DNA of 14,962 nucleotides from Ruminococcus sp. (lineage in GTDB: Bacteria; Bacillota; Clostridia; Oscillospirales; Acutalibacteraceae): NCBI GenBank assembly GCA_017380355.1, contig JAFOED010000140.1, positions 1 through 14,962 on the forward strand. The letters run 5' to 3'. How positions within the stretch are numbered: position 1 is the stretch's first letter; every line of letters begins with the position of its first letter. Positions 8,691 to 14,803 of the stretch are shown here, one piece after another. The notes below the pieces were generated by a model, which was not told the DNA's origin, ran no database searches, and saw nothing but the letters and a program-made list of their open reading frames with translations. The position numbers and the translations under genes were made by a program.

Positions 8691-8766
8691 TGGCTGGGAA
8701 GGCGGGGTTCGAACCCACGAAATGACGGAGTCAAAGTCCGTTGCCTTACCGCTTGGCGACTTCCCA
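8691..8766 (-). tRNA. tRNA-Gln (anticodon UUG)
   Basis: A full cloverleaf on the minus strand. The acceptor stem is TGGGAAG/CTTCCCA with G discriminator and an encoded CCA (8691-8693). The D-arm is GCC..GGC. The anticodon stem ACGGA/TCCGT holds the loop CTTTGAC, giving anticodon TTG. The T-arm has a TTCGAAC loop and one G-T pair. It has its own promoter and terminator, so it is transcribed alone. Confidence 0.95.
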
Positions 8767-8778
8767 ACAACAAGAATT

Positions 8779-8806
8779 AGTATACCATAATTTTATTTTA
8801 TGTCAA
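8779..8806 (-). promoter_or_regulatory. Promoter of tRNA-Gln
   Basis: On the minus strand, consensus -35 TTGACA (8801-8806), a 16-base spacer, and -10 TATACT (8779-8784). The start would fall about six bases before the mature tRNA 5' end at 8766. It is arranged back to back with the weaker promoter of the SecB-like gene. Confidence 0.8.
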
Positions 8807-8829
8807 TATCGCTATCTGAAAAATAACTC

Positions 8830-8858
8830 TTTATTAAAAAGTGAATATGTGTTACAAT
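8830..8858 (+). promoter_or_regulatory. Possible promoter of the SecB-like gene
   Basis: TACAAT at 8853-8858 is a good -10; the -35 candidate TTTATT at 8830-8835 (17-base spacer) is poor. The start would fall about 25 bases before the ATG at 8889. A strong tRNA promoter fires in the opposite direction just to the left. Confidence 0.5.
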
Positions 8859-8888
8859 ACTAACATAAAATGTAAAAGGAGTACAGTT

Positions 8889-9281
8889 ATGGCTTTTGTA
8901 TCACTTAAAGGCTACAAGGTTGATAAAATTGACTTTATTGCTAATCTTGAAAACGGGACTAAGGTTCAGATGGGCAACAAATATCAGTATAATGTCCAGT
9001 ATGGCAACAATAATATGTGTAAGGGTGAATTTGATATTGAAATTTTCGATTCTCAGCACCCTGATAAATTTAAAATCCACGTTGTTATGACTGGATTTTT
9101 TGAGTTCAAAAAAGGTGAAAAGAAAGAAATTATTCACACTGAGACATTCAAAGCTCTGTTTCCATGTGTAAAAGCTTTCATAATCACTATTTCTGCTAAC
9201 TGTGGTATTCCGCCGATTATGATTCCAGAGATTGATATTGATAACCAGCAGATTTACAGAATCGATAATAATCTCCAGTAA
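8889..9281 (+). CDS. SecB-like protein-export chaperone
   Basis: A 130-residue soluble protein without signal peptide or membrane segment. The C-terminal half, LFPCVKAFIITISANCGIPP followed by IMIPEIDID, lines up with the SecB segment LFPYARECITSMV...FPQLNLAPVNFD of E. coli. The first half (LKGYKVDKIDFIAN, then KFKIHVVMTGFFEF) follows the SecB order of beta-strands. SecB proteins are homotetrameric chaperones that hold unfolded precursors; in bacteria without classical SecB, SecB-like proteins may serve particular substrates or toxin-antitoxin-chaperone modules. No toxin or antitoxin gene adjoins this one. I chose the ATG at 8889 because AAAAGGAG ends 7 bases before it; an in-frame ATG at 8841 has no SD and would begin inside the promoter. 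The downstream tRNA-Gly promoter begins four bases after the stop. Confidence 0.75.
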   Translation: MAFVSLKGYKVDKIDFIANLENGTKVQMGNKYQYNVQYGNNNMCKGEFDIEIFDSQHPDKFKIHVVMTGFFEFKKGEKKEIIHTETFKALFPCVKAFIITISANCGIPPIMIPEIDIDNQQIYRIDNNLQ

Positions 9282-9284
9282 AGA

Positions 9285-9313
9285 TTGACAAAACGCGAAG
9301 TTTGTGCTAGAAT
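9285..9313 (+). promoter_or_regulatory. Promoter of tRNA-Gly
   Basis: Consensus -35 TTGACA (9285-9290), a 17-base spacer, and -10 TAGAAT (9308-9313). Transcription would start near 9320, about 20 bases before the mature tRNA. This is the strongest promoter seen on the plus strand and could also feed the repeat array behind the tRNA if termination leaks. Confidence 0.85.
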
Positions 9314-9341
9314 ACCACTTGCAATCAAATTTCGCATATAT

Positions 9342-9416
9342 GCGGGTGTAGCACATCGGCTAGTGCATCGGCCTTCCAAGCCGAGGAGGTGGGTTCGATT
9401 CCCATCACCCGCTCCA
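9342..9416 (+). tRNA. tRNA-Gly (anticodon UCC)
   Basis: A complete cloverleaf: acceptor GCGGGTG/CACCCGC (9342-9348 and 9406-9412), T discriminator and encoded CCA (9414-9416). The D-arm is GCAC..GTGC. The anticodon stem TCGGC/GCCGA has the loop CTTCCAA, giving anticodon TCC. The T-arm has a TTCGATT loop. Its 3' end (9403-9417) and following terminator recur twice downstream as direct repeats, a pattern usual for tRNA genes used as integration sites. Confidence 0.95.
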
Positions 9417-9455
9417 TCATCGTCGCAGACTTCATAGGTCTGCGGCGATTTTTTT
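9403..9455 (+). repeat. Direct repeat copy 1: tRNA-Gly 3' end plus terminator
   Basis: The 53-base module CATCACCCGCTCCAT + two variable bases + terminator hairpin + T-run, here in its native place at the tRNA end. The other copies start at 9630 and 9936 and differ from it only in the two or three bases after CCAT. Copy-to-copy distances are 227 and 306 bases. Confidence 0.9.
9419..9455 (+). terminator. Intrinsic terminator of tRNA-Gly
   Basis: A 12-bp stem with one G-T wobble (ATCGTCGCAGAC at 9419-9430, GTCTGCGGCGAT at 9438-9449), a TTCATAG loop and a seven-T tail. Nearly identical copies lie at 9646-9682 and 9952-9988. Confidence 0.9.
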
Positions 9456-9472
9456 ATACCTATGTCGGAGAG

Positions 9473-9682
9473 TGTGATGGGAATCGAAGGCGACTGTGCC
9501 GAGAAAAATTTGGAACGAATTTTTTGAAGGTAAAAATGCTCCTGTGGAGCGTTTTTAGGGAGAGCGAAGAAGTGCTCTTGTTAACCACGATGGCAACAAA
9601 CGTGGTAACTATTTTTTTAAAGCAATGTACATCACCCGCTCCATTGTCGTCGCAGACTTCATAGGTCTGCGGCGATTTTTTT
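9473..9682 (+). repeat. Composite repeat unit A (210 bp)
   Basis: This aligns without gaps to 9779-9988 with about 11 mismatches by eye (roughly 95% identity). In order it holds: GTGATGGGAATCGAA (9474-9488), the exact reverse complement of tRNA-Gly 9394-9408; a 16-codon ORF starting at 9477; an AAAAATT/AATTTTT hairpin; an 11-bp hairpin around GCTCC-TGT-GGAGC with T-tail; a CCACG..CGTGG hairpin with a bulge; then the 53-base tRNA-end/terminator module (9630-9682). No protein-like ORF of useful length is present. Confidence 0.9.
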
Positions 9683-9778
9683 ATTTAAAATCGCCACCTG
9701 ACCTAACCGTCGCTCATCCTCACCCCAAAATCTCAGATTTCGGGGACCCCGTTATTCTTGGATATCCAATATAAAGCA
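9683..9778. other. Spacer between the two repeat units
   Basis: These 96 bases are not repeated within the window. AAAATCGCC (9687-9695) is a perfect inverted match to GGCGATTTT of the preceding terminator (9671-9679). CCCCAAAATC..GATTTCGGGG around 9723-9745 forms another hairpin with one mismatch. I recognise no gene. Confidence 0.5.
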
Positions 9779-9988
9779 TGTGATGGGAATCGAAGGCGAC
9801 TGTGCCGAGAAAAATTTGGAACGAATTTTTTGAAGGTAAAAATGCTCCTGTGGAGCGTTTTTAGGGAGAGCGCAGAAGTACTATTTTTAACCACAATGGC
9901 AACAAACGTGGAAACTATTTCTTAAACGCAACGTACATCACCCGCTCCATCGTCGTCGCAGACTTCATAGGTCTGCGGCGATTTTTTT
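9779..9988 (+). repeat. Composite repeat unit B (210 bp)
   Basis: The second copy of the unit, at a constant 306-base offset from unit A. The first ~95 bases (antisense T-arm, short ORF, GCTCC hairpin) and the last ~50 (tRNA end and terminator) are practically unchanged; nearly all differences fall in the middle at about 9869-9932. The 3' direct repeat is 9936-9988. Confidence 0.9.
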
Positions 9989-10134
9989 TGTTTAGAGTTG
10001 CTTAATTTATTGCTTTGTGCGTGTTAAATGTGGTTTTTCTAAAATTTCACATCTAATTTTTATATAATTCATATTCTATTCACTATTTTAAAGAAATGTG
10101 ATATTATAATAGATATTACAAAAGGGAGATAAAA
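9989..10134. other. AT-rich leader of the ABC-F gene
   Basis: No ORF of note. A perfect -10 hexamer TATAAT lies at 10105-10110, but no good -35 stands at 16-18 bases (TTCACT at 10079-10084 would give a 20-base spacer), so the promoter call is partial. I do not see the leader peptide plus terminator arrangement that controls some antibiotic-resistance ABC-F genes. Confidence 0.5.
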
Positions 10135-11691
10135 ATGAGTATTTTAAATGTAGAACACTTGACTCACGGTTTTGGTGACCGTGCTATTTTTGCGGATGTG
10201 TCTTTCCGTCTTTTAAAAGGCGAGCATATCGGACTTATCGGCGCTAACGGCGAAGGTAAATCCACTTTTATGAATATCGTTACTGGTAAGCTTATGCCTG
10301 ACGAGGGTAAAGTTGAATGGAGTAAAAACGTAAGGGTAGGCTATCTTGATCAGCACACAGTACTTTCTGCTGGTATGACTATCGAAGACGTGTTGAAATC
10401 TGCGTTTTCTTACCTTTTCGATTTAGAAGCGAAGATGAACGAGATTTGCGACAATTTGGGCACAGCGTCTGAAGATGAAATGACTGAGATGCTCGACGAA
10501 CTCGGCACTATTCAGGACACTCTGACTCTTCACGACTTTTACGTTATCGACGCTAAGGTTGAGGAGGTTGCGCGTGCTTTAGGTTTGATGGACTTAGGAC
10601 TCGACCGCGACGTAACCGAGCTTTCGGGTGGTCAGCGTACTAAGGTTCTTTTGGCAAAACTTCTACTCGAGAAACCTGACATCTTACTTCTGGACGAGCC
10701 TACTAACTATCTTGACGAAGAGCACATCGTGTGGCTCAAGCGTTATCTGATTGACTACGAGAACGCTTTTATCCTTATTTCTCACGATATTCCTTTCTTA
10801 AACGAAGTTATCAACATCATTTATCATATGGAAAATCAGGAACTCAACCGTTATGTTGGCGACTACCACCACTTCGAAGAGGTGCACGCTATGAAGAAAG
10901 CACAGCTTGAAGCAGCGTACAAGCGTCAGCAACAGGAGATTTCCGAGCTCAAAGACTTTGTTGCTCGTAACAAAGCTCGTGTTTCCACTCGAAATATGGC
11001 TATGTCGCGACAGAAATTACTCGATAAAATGGACGTAATCGAGCTTGCACAGGAGAAGCCGAAGCCTGAGTTTAACTTTAAGCTCGGACGTACTCCGAGT
11101 AAGTTTATCTTCGAAACAAAAGACCTTGTTATTGGTTACGACGAACCGCTATCAAAACCTCTGACACTCTCAATGGAAAGAGGGCAGAAGATAGCCCTTG
11201 TTGGTGCTAACGGTATTGGTAAGACCACACTTTTAAAGAGTATATTAGGTCTTATACCGTCACTTTCAGGTACTGTTGAGCTTGGCGATAATGTAATGCA
11301 GGGTTATTTTGAACAGGAATCTTCACAGGATAATACTACAACCTGTATCGAAGAGCTGTGGAAAGATTTTCCGTCATATAACCAGTTCGAAGTCCGTGCA
11401 GCACTTGCAAAATGCGGACTCACAACAAAACACATCGAAAGTCAGGTTCGAGTGCTGTCAGGCGGTGAGCAGGCGAAGGTGCGTTTGTGTAAACTTATTA
11501 ATAAAGAGACTAACGTACTTCTGCTTGACGAGCCTACCAACCACCTCGACGTTGATGCGAAAGTTGAACTCAAACGTGCTCTTATCGAGTATAAAGGCTC
11601 TGTCCTTCTTATTTGTCATGAGCCTGAATTTTATCTTGACGTAGTTGATGAGGTATGGGACTGCACTAAATGGACGACTAAAATTATCTGA
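10135..11691 (+). CDS. ABC-F family ATPase (YbiT/YkpA-like)
   Basis: A 518-residue protein with two ATPase domains and no membrane segment, so a soluble ABC-F protein acting on ribosomes rather than a transporter. Domain 1: Walker A GANGEGKS (36-43), signature LSGGQ (163-167), Walker B D187-E188 in LLLDEPTNYLD, H217. Domain 2: Walker A GANGIGKT (357-364), signature LSGGE (441-445), D465-E466 in LLLDEPTNHLD, H495 in ICHEPEF. The linker at about 235-320 is a charged helical hairpin with FVARNKARVSTRNMAMSRQK, the element that reaches the P-site tRNA in this family. Length and lack of a long C-terminal tail fit the YbiT/YkpA type; an antibiotic-resistance role cannot be excluded. The SD is AAAGGGAG. 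The LiaF-like gene begins 25 bases after the stop, suggesting one transcript. Confidence 0.88.
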   Translation: MSILNVEHLTHGFGDRAIFADVSFRLLKGEHIGLIGANGEGKSTFMNIVTGKLMPDEGKVEWSKNVRVGYLDQHTVLSAGMTIEDVLKSAFSYLFDLEAKMNEICDNLGTASEDEMTEMLDELGTIQDTLTLHDFYVIDAKVEEVARALGLMDLGLDRDVTELSGGQRTKVLLAKLLLEKPDILLLDEPTNYLDEEHIVWLKRYLIDYENAFILISHDIPFLNEVINIIYHMENQELNRYVGDYHHFEEVHAMKKAQLEAAYKRQQQEISELKDFVARNKARVSTRNMAMSRQKLLDKMDVIELAQEKPKPEFNFKLGRTPSKFIFETKDLVIGYDEPLSKPLTLSMERGQKIALVGANGIGKTTLLKSILGLIPSLSGTVELGDNVMQGYFEQESSQDNTTTCIEELWKDFPSYNQFEVRAALAKCGLTTKHIESQVRVLSGGEQAKVRLCKLINKETNVLLLDEPTNHLDVDAKVELKRALIEYKGSVLLICHEPEFYLDVVDEVWDCTKWTTKII

Positions 11692-11716
11692 TATATTATT
11701 TTAAGGAGAGATGATA

Positions 11717-12400
11717 ATGAAAAGAGCAAAGGCGATATTATGGGGAATAGTGCTTGTGCTTCTTGGCGTCGCGCTGGGAATTAACGCACTTGATATATTC
11801 CATCTGAATATCTTTTTTGACGGCTGGTGGACACTTATTATTATCGTACCGTGTCTTATTGGTTTGTTTACTGACAGGGACAAAACAGGAAGCCTTATAG
11901 GTATTCTGATTGGTACGTGTTTGCTTTTAAGCGCACAGCAGATTATCTCGTTTGATCTGGTGCTTAAGTTGTTGTTCCCAATTATCATCGTACTCATTGG
12001 TTGCAAGCTTATTTTCAGTTCACTTAAAAGTGGCAAAAGCTCAAAAGTTATGCGTGAAGTAGTAGAAAACGGTGGAACTGTACACTCTGTTACTGCTACT
12101 TTCTCAGGCGAGAATATTATCTACCACGGTGAAGAGTTTTACAGTGCAGATTTAAACGCGGTTTTTGGTAGAGTAACATACGATTTACGTAATGCGTATA
12201 TCCCTAAGGATTGCGTTATTAAGGTGTCTGCCGTATTTGGCGGAGTTAACATTCTTCTGCCTGATAACGTAAATGTTAAGACAAATACAACCTCAGTATT
12301 CGGCAAAGTTTCTGATAAAGCACGTGCTAATAATCATGCTAACGCGGTAACTGTATACGTTGAGGGAGCATGTCTGTTCGGAGGAGTTGATATCAAGTGA
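11717..12400 (+). CDS. LiaF-like membrane protein
   Basis: A 227-residue protein with about four N-terminal membrane helices (near residues 6-24, 33-49, 57-74 and 79-98) and a C-terminal soluble domain (about 120-227) built of short beta repeats: LNAVFGRVTYDL, VSAVFGGVNILLP, TTSVFGKV and ACLFGGVDIK. That recurring [VL]FG[GRK]V pattern marks the LiaF/VraT C-terminal domain (DUF2154-like), known in Bacillota to restrain LiaRS-type envelope-stress signalling. No LiaRS-like histidine kinase or regulator is in the window. I prefer the ATG at 11717, 8 bases after AAGGAG (11703-11708), over the ATG at 11711, only two bases from it. It ends in a GTGA overlap with the next gene. Confidence 0.8.
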   Translation: MKRAKAILWGIVLVLLGVALGINALDIFHLNIFFDGWWTLIIIVPCLIGLFTDRDKTGSLIGILIGTCLLLSAQQIISFDLVLKLLFPIIIVLIGCKLIFSSLKSGKSSKVMREVVENGGTVHSVTATFSGENIIYHGEEFYSADLNAVFGRVTYDLRNAYIPKDCVIKVSAVFGGVNILLPDNVNVKTNTTSVFGKVSDKARANNHANAVTVYVEGACLFGGVDIK

Positions 12401-13218
12401 GTAAAGGACAAAAGTTTCTGAAATTTTTAGCTATTTGTCTTGCTTTCGGTATCATCTTCGCTATGATGTCTGCTATTTTCAGCTGTGTGTCGTTCTTTAG
12501 TTTCCTTTTTACAAGCAACTCAATTTACGAGGTGTCTAACGGAAAAACGATTACAGAGCCTATTTATGAGCTCGAGGTATATGTCGGCGAGGCTGATTTA
12601 GAGATACGCAAGGGTAATTCGCTTTATGTTGAAACTGATTCCGAAAACGTTGAGATTATTGCCAACAAAGGTGTTTTATCTGTAAAAGAAGTCAGACGTC
12701 CATTCAGCGTCGGATTTGAAAGCAAAAACGTAGTGATTTACATTCCTGAAGATTTGTATTTCTCTGATGTTGAAATCGAAACGGGCACAGGAAGAATCAG
12801 CATCAAAGATATTCTCACTTCTAATTTCGAGCTTGAGCTTGGTGCTGGTGAGATAACTATGAAAAATGTTGATGTTACTCAGAAAACTACTATTCACGGT
12901 GGTGCAGGCGCAGTAAATGCAGAAAACTGTCGTTTTACTGATCTGGATATGGAGCTTGGTACTGGTAACAGTAAACTTGAAGCGTCAATACTAGGTGACT
13001 CTGACATCGAGTGCGGTGTAGGTAATACTGAGATTTCACTTTTGAAAGAACCGGCACAGTATACTATCTCTGTAGATAAAGGCATCGGCGAAGTCCTTGT
13101 CGATGGTGTGAACGCTGCTGATGACGATATTTTTGGTAACGGCACGAATATACTTGACGTTACTTGCGGAGTAGGCAAAGTCACAATCGATAATTCAAAC
13201 GACGAATTTGAAGAGTGA
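12397..13218 (+). CDS. DUF4097 family beta-repeat membrane-anchored protein
   Basis: A 273-residue protein with a GTG start overlapping the upstream TGA by four bases and GGAGGAG about 11 bases earlier. One N-terminal hydrophobic segment (about residues 8-38) anchors it. The rest is a regular series of short beta-strands: YVGEADLEIRKG, VEIETGTGRISIKD, LELGAGEITMKN, IHGGAGAVNAEN, MELGTGNSKLEA, IECGVGNTEISL and VTCGVGKVTIDN. This spacing of 'xxG.G...' turns is the DUF4097 right-handed beta-helix-like repeat, usually found next to LiaF-like, PspC or DUF1700 proteins. The exact function is unknown; with LiaF it may sense or respond to envelope damage (inference). A terminator follows. Confidence 0.8.
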   Translation: MSKGQKFLKFLAICLAFGIIFAMMSAIFSCVSFFSFLFTSNSIYEVSNGKTITEPIYELEVYVGEADLEIRKGNSLYVETDSENVEIIANKGVLSVKEVRRPFSVGFESKNVVIYIPEDLYFSDVEIETGTGRISIKDILTSNFELELGAGEITMKNVDVTQKTTIHGGAGAVNAENCRFTDLDMELGTGNSKLEASILGDSDIECGVGNTEISLLKEPAQYTISVDKGIGEVLVDGVNAADDDIFGNGTNILDVTCGVGKVTIDNSNDEFEE

Positions 13219-13240
13219 TATCAAACGTAATACATAAAAC

Positions 13241-13268
13241 AAAGCCACACAGTTTTCTGTGTGGCTTT
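13241..13268. terminator. Bidirectional terminator
   Basis: A perfect 12-bp stem (AAAGCCACACAG at 13241-13252, CTGTGTGGCTTT at 13257-13268) with a TTTT loop. A T-rich tail follows on the plus strand, and it also stands directly after the minus-strand gene ending at 13271. Confidence 0.85.
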
Positions 13269-13270
13269 TC

Positions 13271-13615
13271 TTATTTTAATATGTAGTTTAGTCCCATCAG
13301 CAGGTACAAAGGACCTAAGCAGTATACCATAAACATTTCTTTGTGGTGTACCTTTTTCTTGAAAAAGTCGGTGAGAAGCAATAGCTCTAATACATATGCA
13401 ACAGCGCCACAGAAATATCCGATGCCTTTTGGTATGTGATAAATCTTATCCATAAAAAACGAGCAGATAAACAGTACAGCAGCTGCACCGATAAACAGGT
13501 TTCGGATATATAGAATAATGTACGCAGCTTTTGGATGTTTACTTTTTGTCAGCTCATCAGCGTCAGGGGTAGTAGCGTCGACACCGTGTTTGAATTTATC
13601 GTATATTTTCGACAT
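13271..13615 (-). CDS. Small membrane protein of unknown function
   Basis: I do not recognise this 114-residue protein. The first ~30 residues are polar (MSKIYDKFKHGVDATTPDAD), followed by three hydrophobic segments at about 31-50, 59-80 and 93-112. It ends within the third helix plus a few residues, so the N-terminus is probably cytoplasmic. The SD AAGGAG is well spaced before the ATG, and a near-consensus promoter lies upstream. It is transcribed separately from the anti-sigma gene behind it and ends at a bidirectional terminator. Good start signals and a membrane-like composition argue that it is a true gene. Confidence 0.65.
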   Translation of the reverse strand: MSKIYDKFKHGVDATTPDADELTKSKHPKAAYIILYIRNLFIGAAAVLFICSFFMDKIYHIPKGIGYFCGAVAYVLELLLLTDFFKKKVHHKEMFMVYCLGPLYLLMGLNYILK

Positions 13616-13642
13616 AAAATCTCCTTAAAATAATATGGTATA

Positions 13643-13671
13643 AATATAACTTAAAGAGACTTTTGTGTCAA
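13643..13671 (-). promoter_or_regulatory. Promoter of the small membrane protein gene
   Basis: On the minus strand, -35 TTGACA (13666-13671), a 17-base spacer, and -10 TATATT (13643-13648). The start would lie near 13636, about 20 bases before the ATG at 13615. Confidence 0.75.
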
Positions 13672-13713
13672 TATAATAATTATTCCGTCATTTACATTAT
13701 ATTGTTGTTTTGA

Positions 13714-14592
13714 TTACTTAAATAAGTCGTAAGTTTTTACGTCTTTGTTTTCACTTATCACTACAAGCTCTGCGTTGCCGATTATGTAACCGTTTTCATC
13801 ATCAGGTGATACGCTGATGTAACAGTCATACATCACACCGTTTTCATCACTGTAACTTGCCATTTTTGTTGAAAGCAGGTCATCGTGATTTTTAACATAC
13901 GAATTATTACTTAGCTCGAATTTCTCGAAATCTTCAGGTATCTCATCCTTTTTGATTTTTGTCAGTTCACCTGTATAGAAATTGAGAATGTGATAATCTA
14001 TTTTTGCACCAGCCTGCGACATATTTTTTGACGACTTGAGCAGTGCATACTCACCGCTTTTGTCTACCTCAATAAAGGTTGTTTTATCGCCCTGATTAAA
14101 TCCAGGTATTCCCATTTTTTCTGTACTGAAACTTAGTTCAATATAGTCGTGAGCGCTTCTGTAATGAACAAAAATAGCGTTATATGCAGTGAAGATAACT
14201 CTGTTTTCGTCTGCGTAATGTATCTCTATTGCGACAGAGCCGACTGAATCACTCGTGTTATCTATTGAACCATATATATCTGACGAGCCTGACGAGTCAC
14301 CTGAGTATTTGTAGTTTTCGCTAATGACAGGTTGTTCGCTTAAAGCGAGAATCTCAGAATCTTCGAGCTCGTATCTGTACATAGGTGCTGCTGAATCAGC
14401 CTCGAGTTTAGTGCCAAACATAAACATACCGCCAAACAGTGCAGCTGACATTCCGACAGGGATTAAAGCTACAATCAGCACAGCGGCGATAATTCGTCTG
14501 ATAGTGTTTGTGCGTGTTTTTGGTGCCTTTGCCTGAGCTATCAGTTCATCATCTAACATACCAATAGCATCTACTAGTTTTTCGTTATTCAC
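13714..14592 (-). CDS. Putative membrane anti-sigma factor
   Basis: A 292-residue protein with a short cytoplasmic N-terminus (MNNEKLVDAIGMLDDELIAQ), a basic stretch (RTNTIRRI), one membrane helix (about 29-57) and a ~235-residue outside domain rich in Ser/Thr/Asp. The '(V/I)DAIGM(L/I)DD(E/D)LI' opening is common in Clostridia for the membrane partner encoded after a small ECF-like sigma gene, so an anti-sigma or sigma-linked sensor role is inferred from position; no RsgI or zinc-type motif is seen. I prefer the GTG at 14592, nine bases after AGGAGG; the GTG at 14601 would start right at the SD. The start overlaps the sigma stop (14587-14585), so the pair is translationally coupled. I found no clear terminator between it and 13616. 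Confidence 0.65.
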   Translation of the reverse strand: MNNEKLVDAIGMLDDELIAQAKAPKTRTNTIRRIIAAVLIVALIPVGMSAALFGGMFMFGTKLEADSAAPMYRYELEDSEILALSEQPVISENYKYSGDSSGSSDIYGSIDNTSDSVGSVAIEIHYADENRVIFTAYNAIFVHYRSAHDYIELSFSTEKMGIPGFNQGDKTTFIEVDKSGEYALLKSSKNMSQAGAKIDYHILNFYTGELTKIKKDEIPEDFEKFELSNNSYVKNHDDLLSTKMASYSDENGVMYDCYISVSPDDENGYIIGNAELVVISENKDVKTYDLFK

Positions 14593-14803
14593 AGAACACA
14601 CCCTCCTTTATCAGATGGTCTTTTAACGCTTGTCTGCTTCGGTGCAGAGTGGTTTTTACTTTAGCTACGGAAAAAGAAAACTGCTTGCTGATGTCATTTA
14701 TTGAATCCCCATAAAAGTAACGACAAATAAAGATATTCCGTTCGTCTCTTGAACGCATAAAAAGAAACTTTTCGATTATGTTTTTCAGTTCCTCTGCTTC
14801 CAT
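14585..14803 (-). CDS. ECF-like sigma factor, region 4 part
   Basis: The 72 residues from the ATG hold a clear sigma region 4: FLFMRSRDERNIFICRYFYG, then the helix-turn-helix DSINDISKQFSFSVAKVKTTLHRSR and a KDHLIKEGV tail. Region 2, needed for core RNA polymerase and -10 binding, is missing in this frame. The frame is open upstream only to a TGA at 14849-14851. The residues between (NECITDNSQVYDT) look like ordinary sigma linker, so the ATG at 14803, which has no SD, is probably not the real start. The upstream half seems to be in the other frame described at 14785-14961. The gene is thus broken, a sequencing-error frameshift, or made by -1 frameshifting. It is followed by the overlapping anti-sigma gene. 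Confidence 0.7.
   Translation of the reverse strand: MEAEELKNIIEKFLFMRSRDERNIFICRYFYGDSINDISKQFSFSVAKVKTTLHRSRQALKDHLIKEGVFCE

Noticed and set aside
8540..8773. A 77-codon minus-strand ORF
   Set aside because: It reads across tRNA-Gln, its terminator and the promoter of the next operon.
8901..9356. A 151-codon minus-strand ORF
   Set aside because: It is antisense to the SecB-like gene and part of tRNA-Gly, has no SD, and the opposite strand gives a recognisable protein.
9474..9530. A T-box riboswitch in the repeat unit, given its tRNA complementarity
   Set aside because: No T-box antiterminator consensus or specifier loop is seen; complementarity is to the T-arm rather than to the anticodon and NCCA end, and no amino-acid-related gene follows.
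9389..9664. A 91-codon plus-strand ORF beginning MGSIPITRS
   Set aside because: It starts inside the tRNA-Gly T-arm and runs through two terminators and the repeat unit; the opening is the usual mistranslation of a tRNA T-arm, and no SD is present.
9403..9988. A CRISPR array or a complete integrative element
   Set aside because: There are only three short repeats with unequal spacing (227 and 306 bases) and the repeats contain a terminator; no cas, integrase, transposase or other mobile gene is present.
9630..9988. Additional tRNA-Gly genes in the repeats
   Set aside because: Only the acceptor 3' strand and CCA are repeated in sense; D-arm, anticodon arm and sense T-arm are missing.
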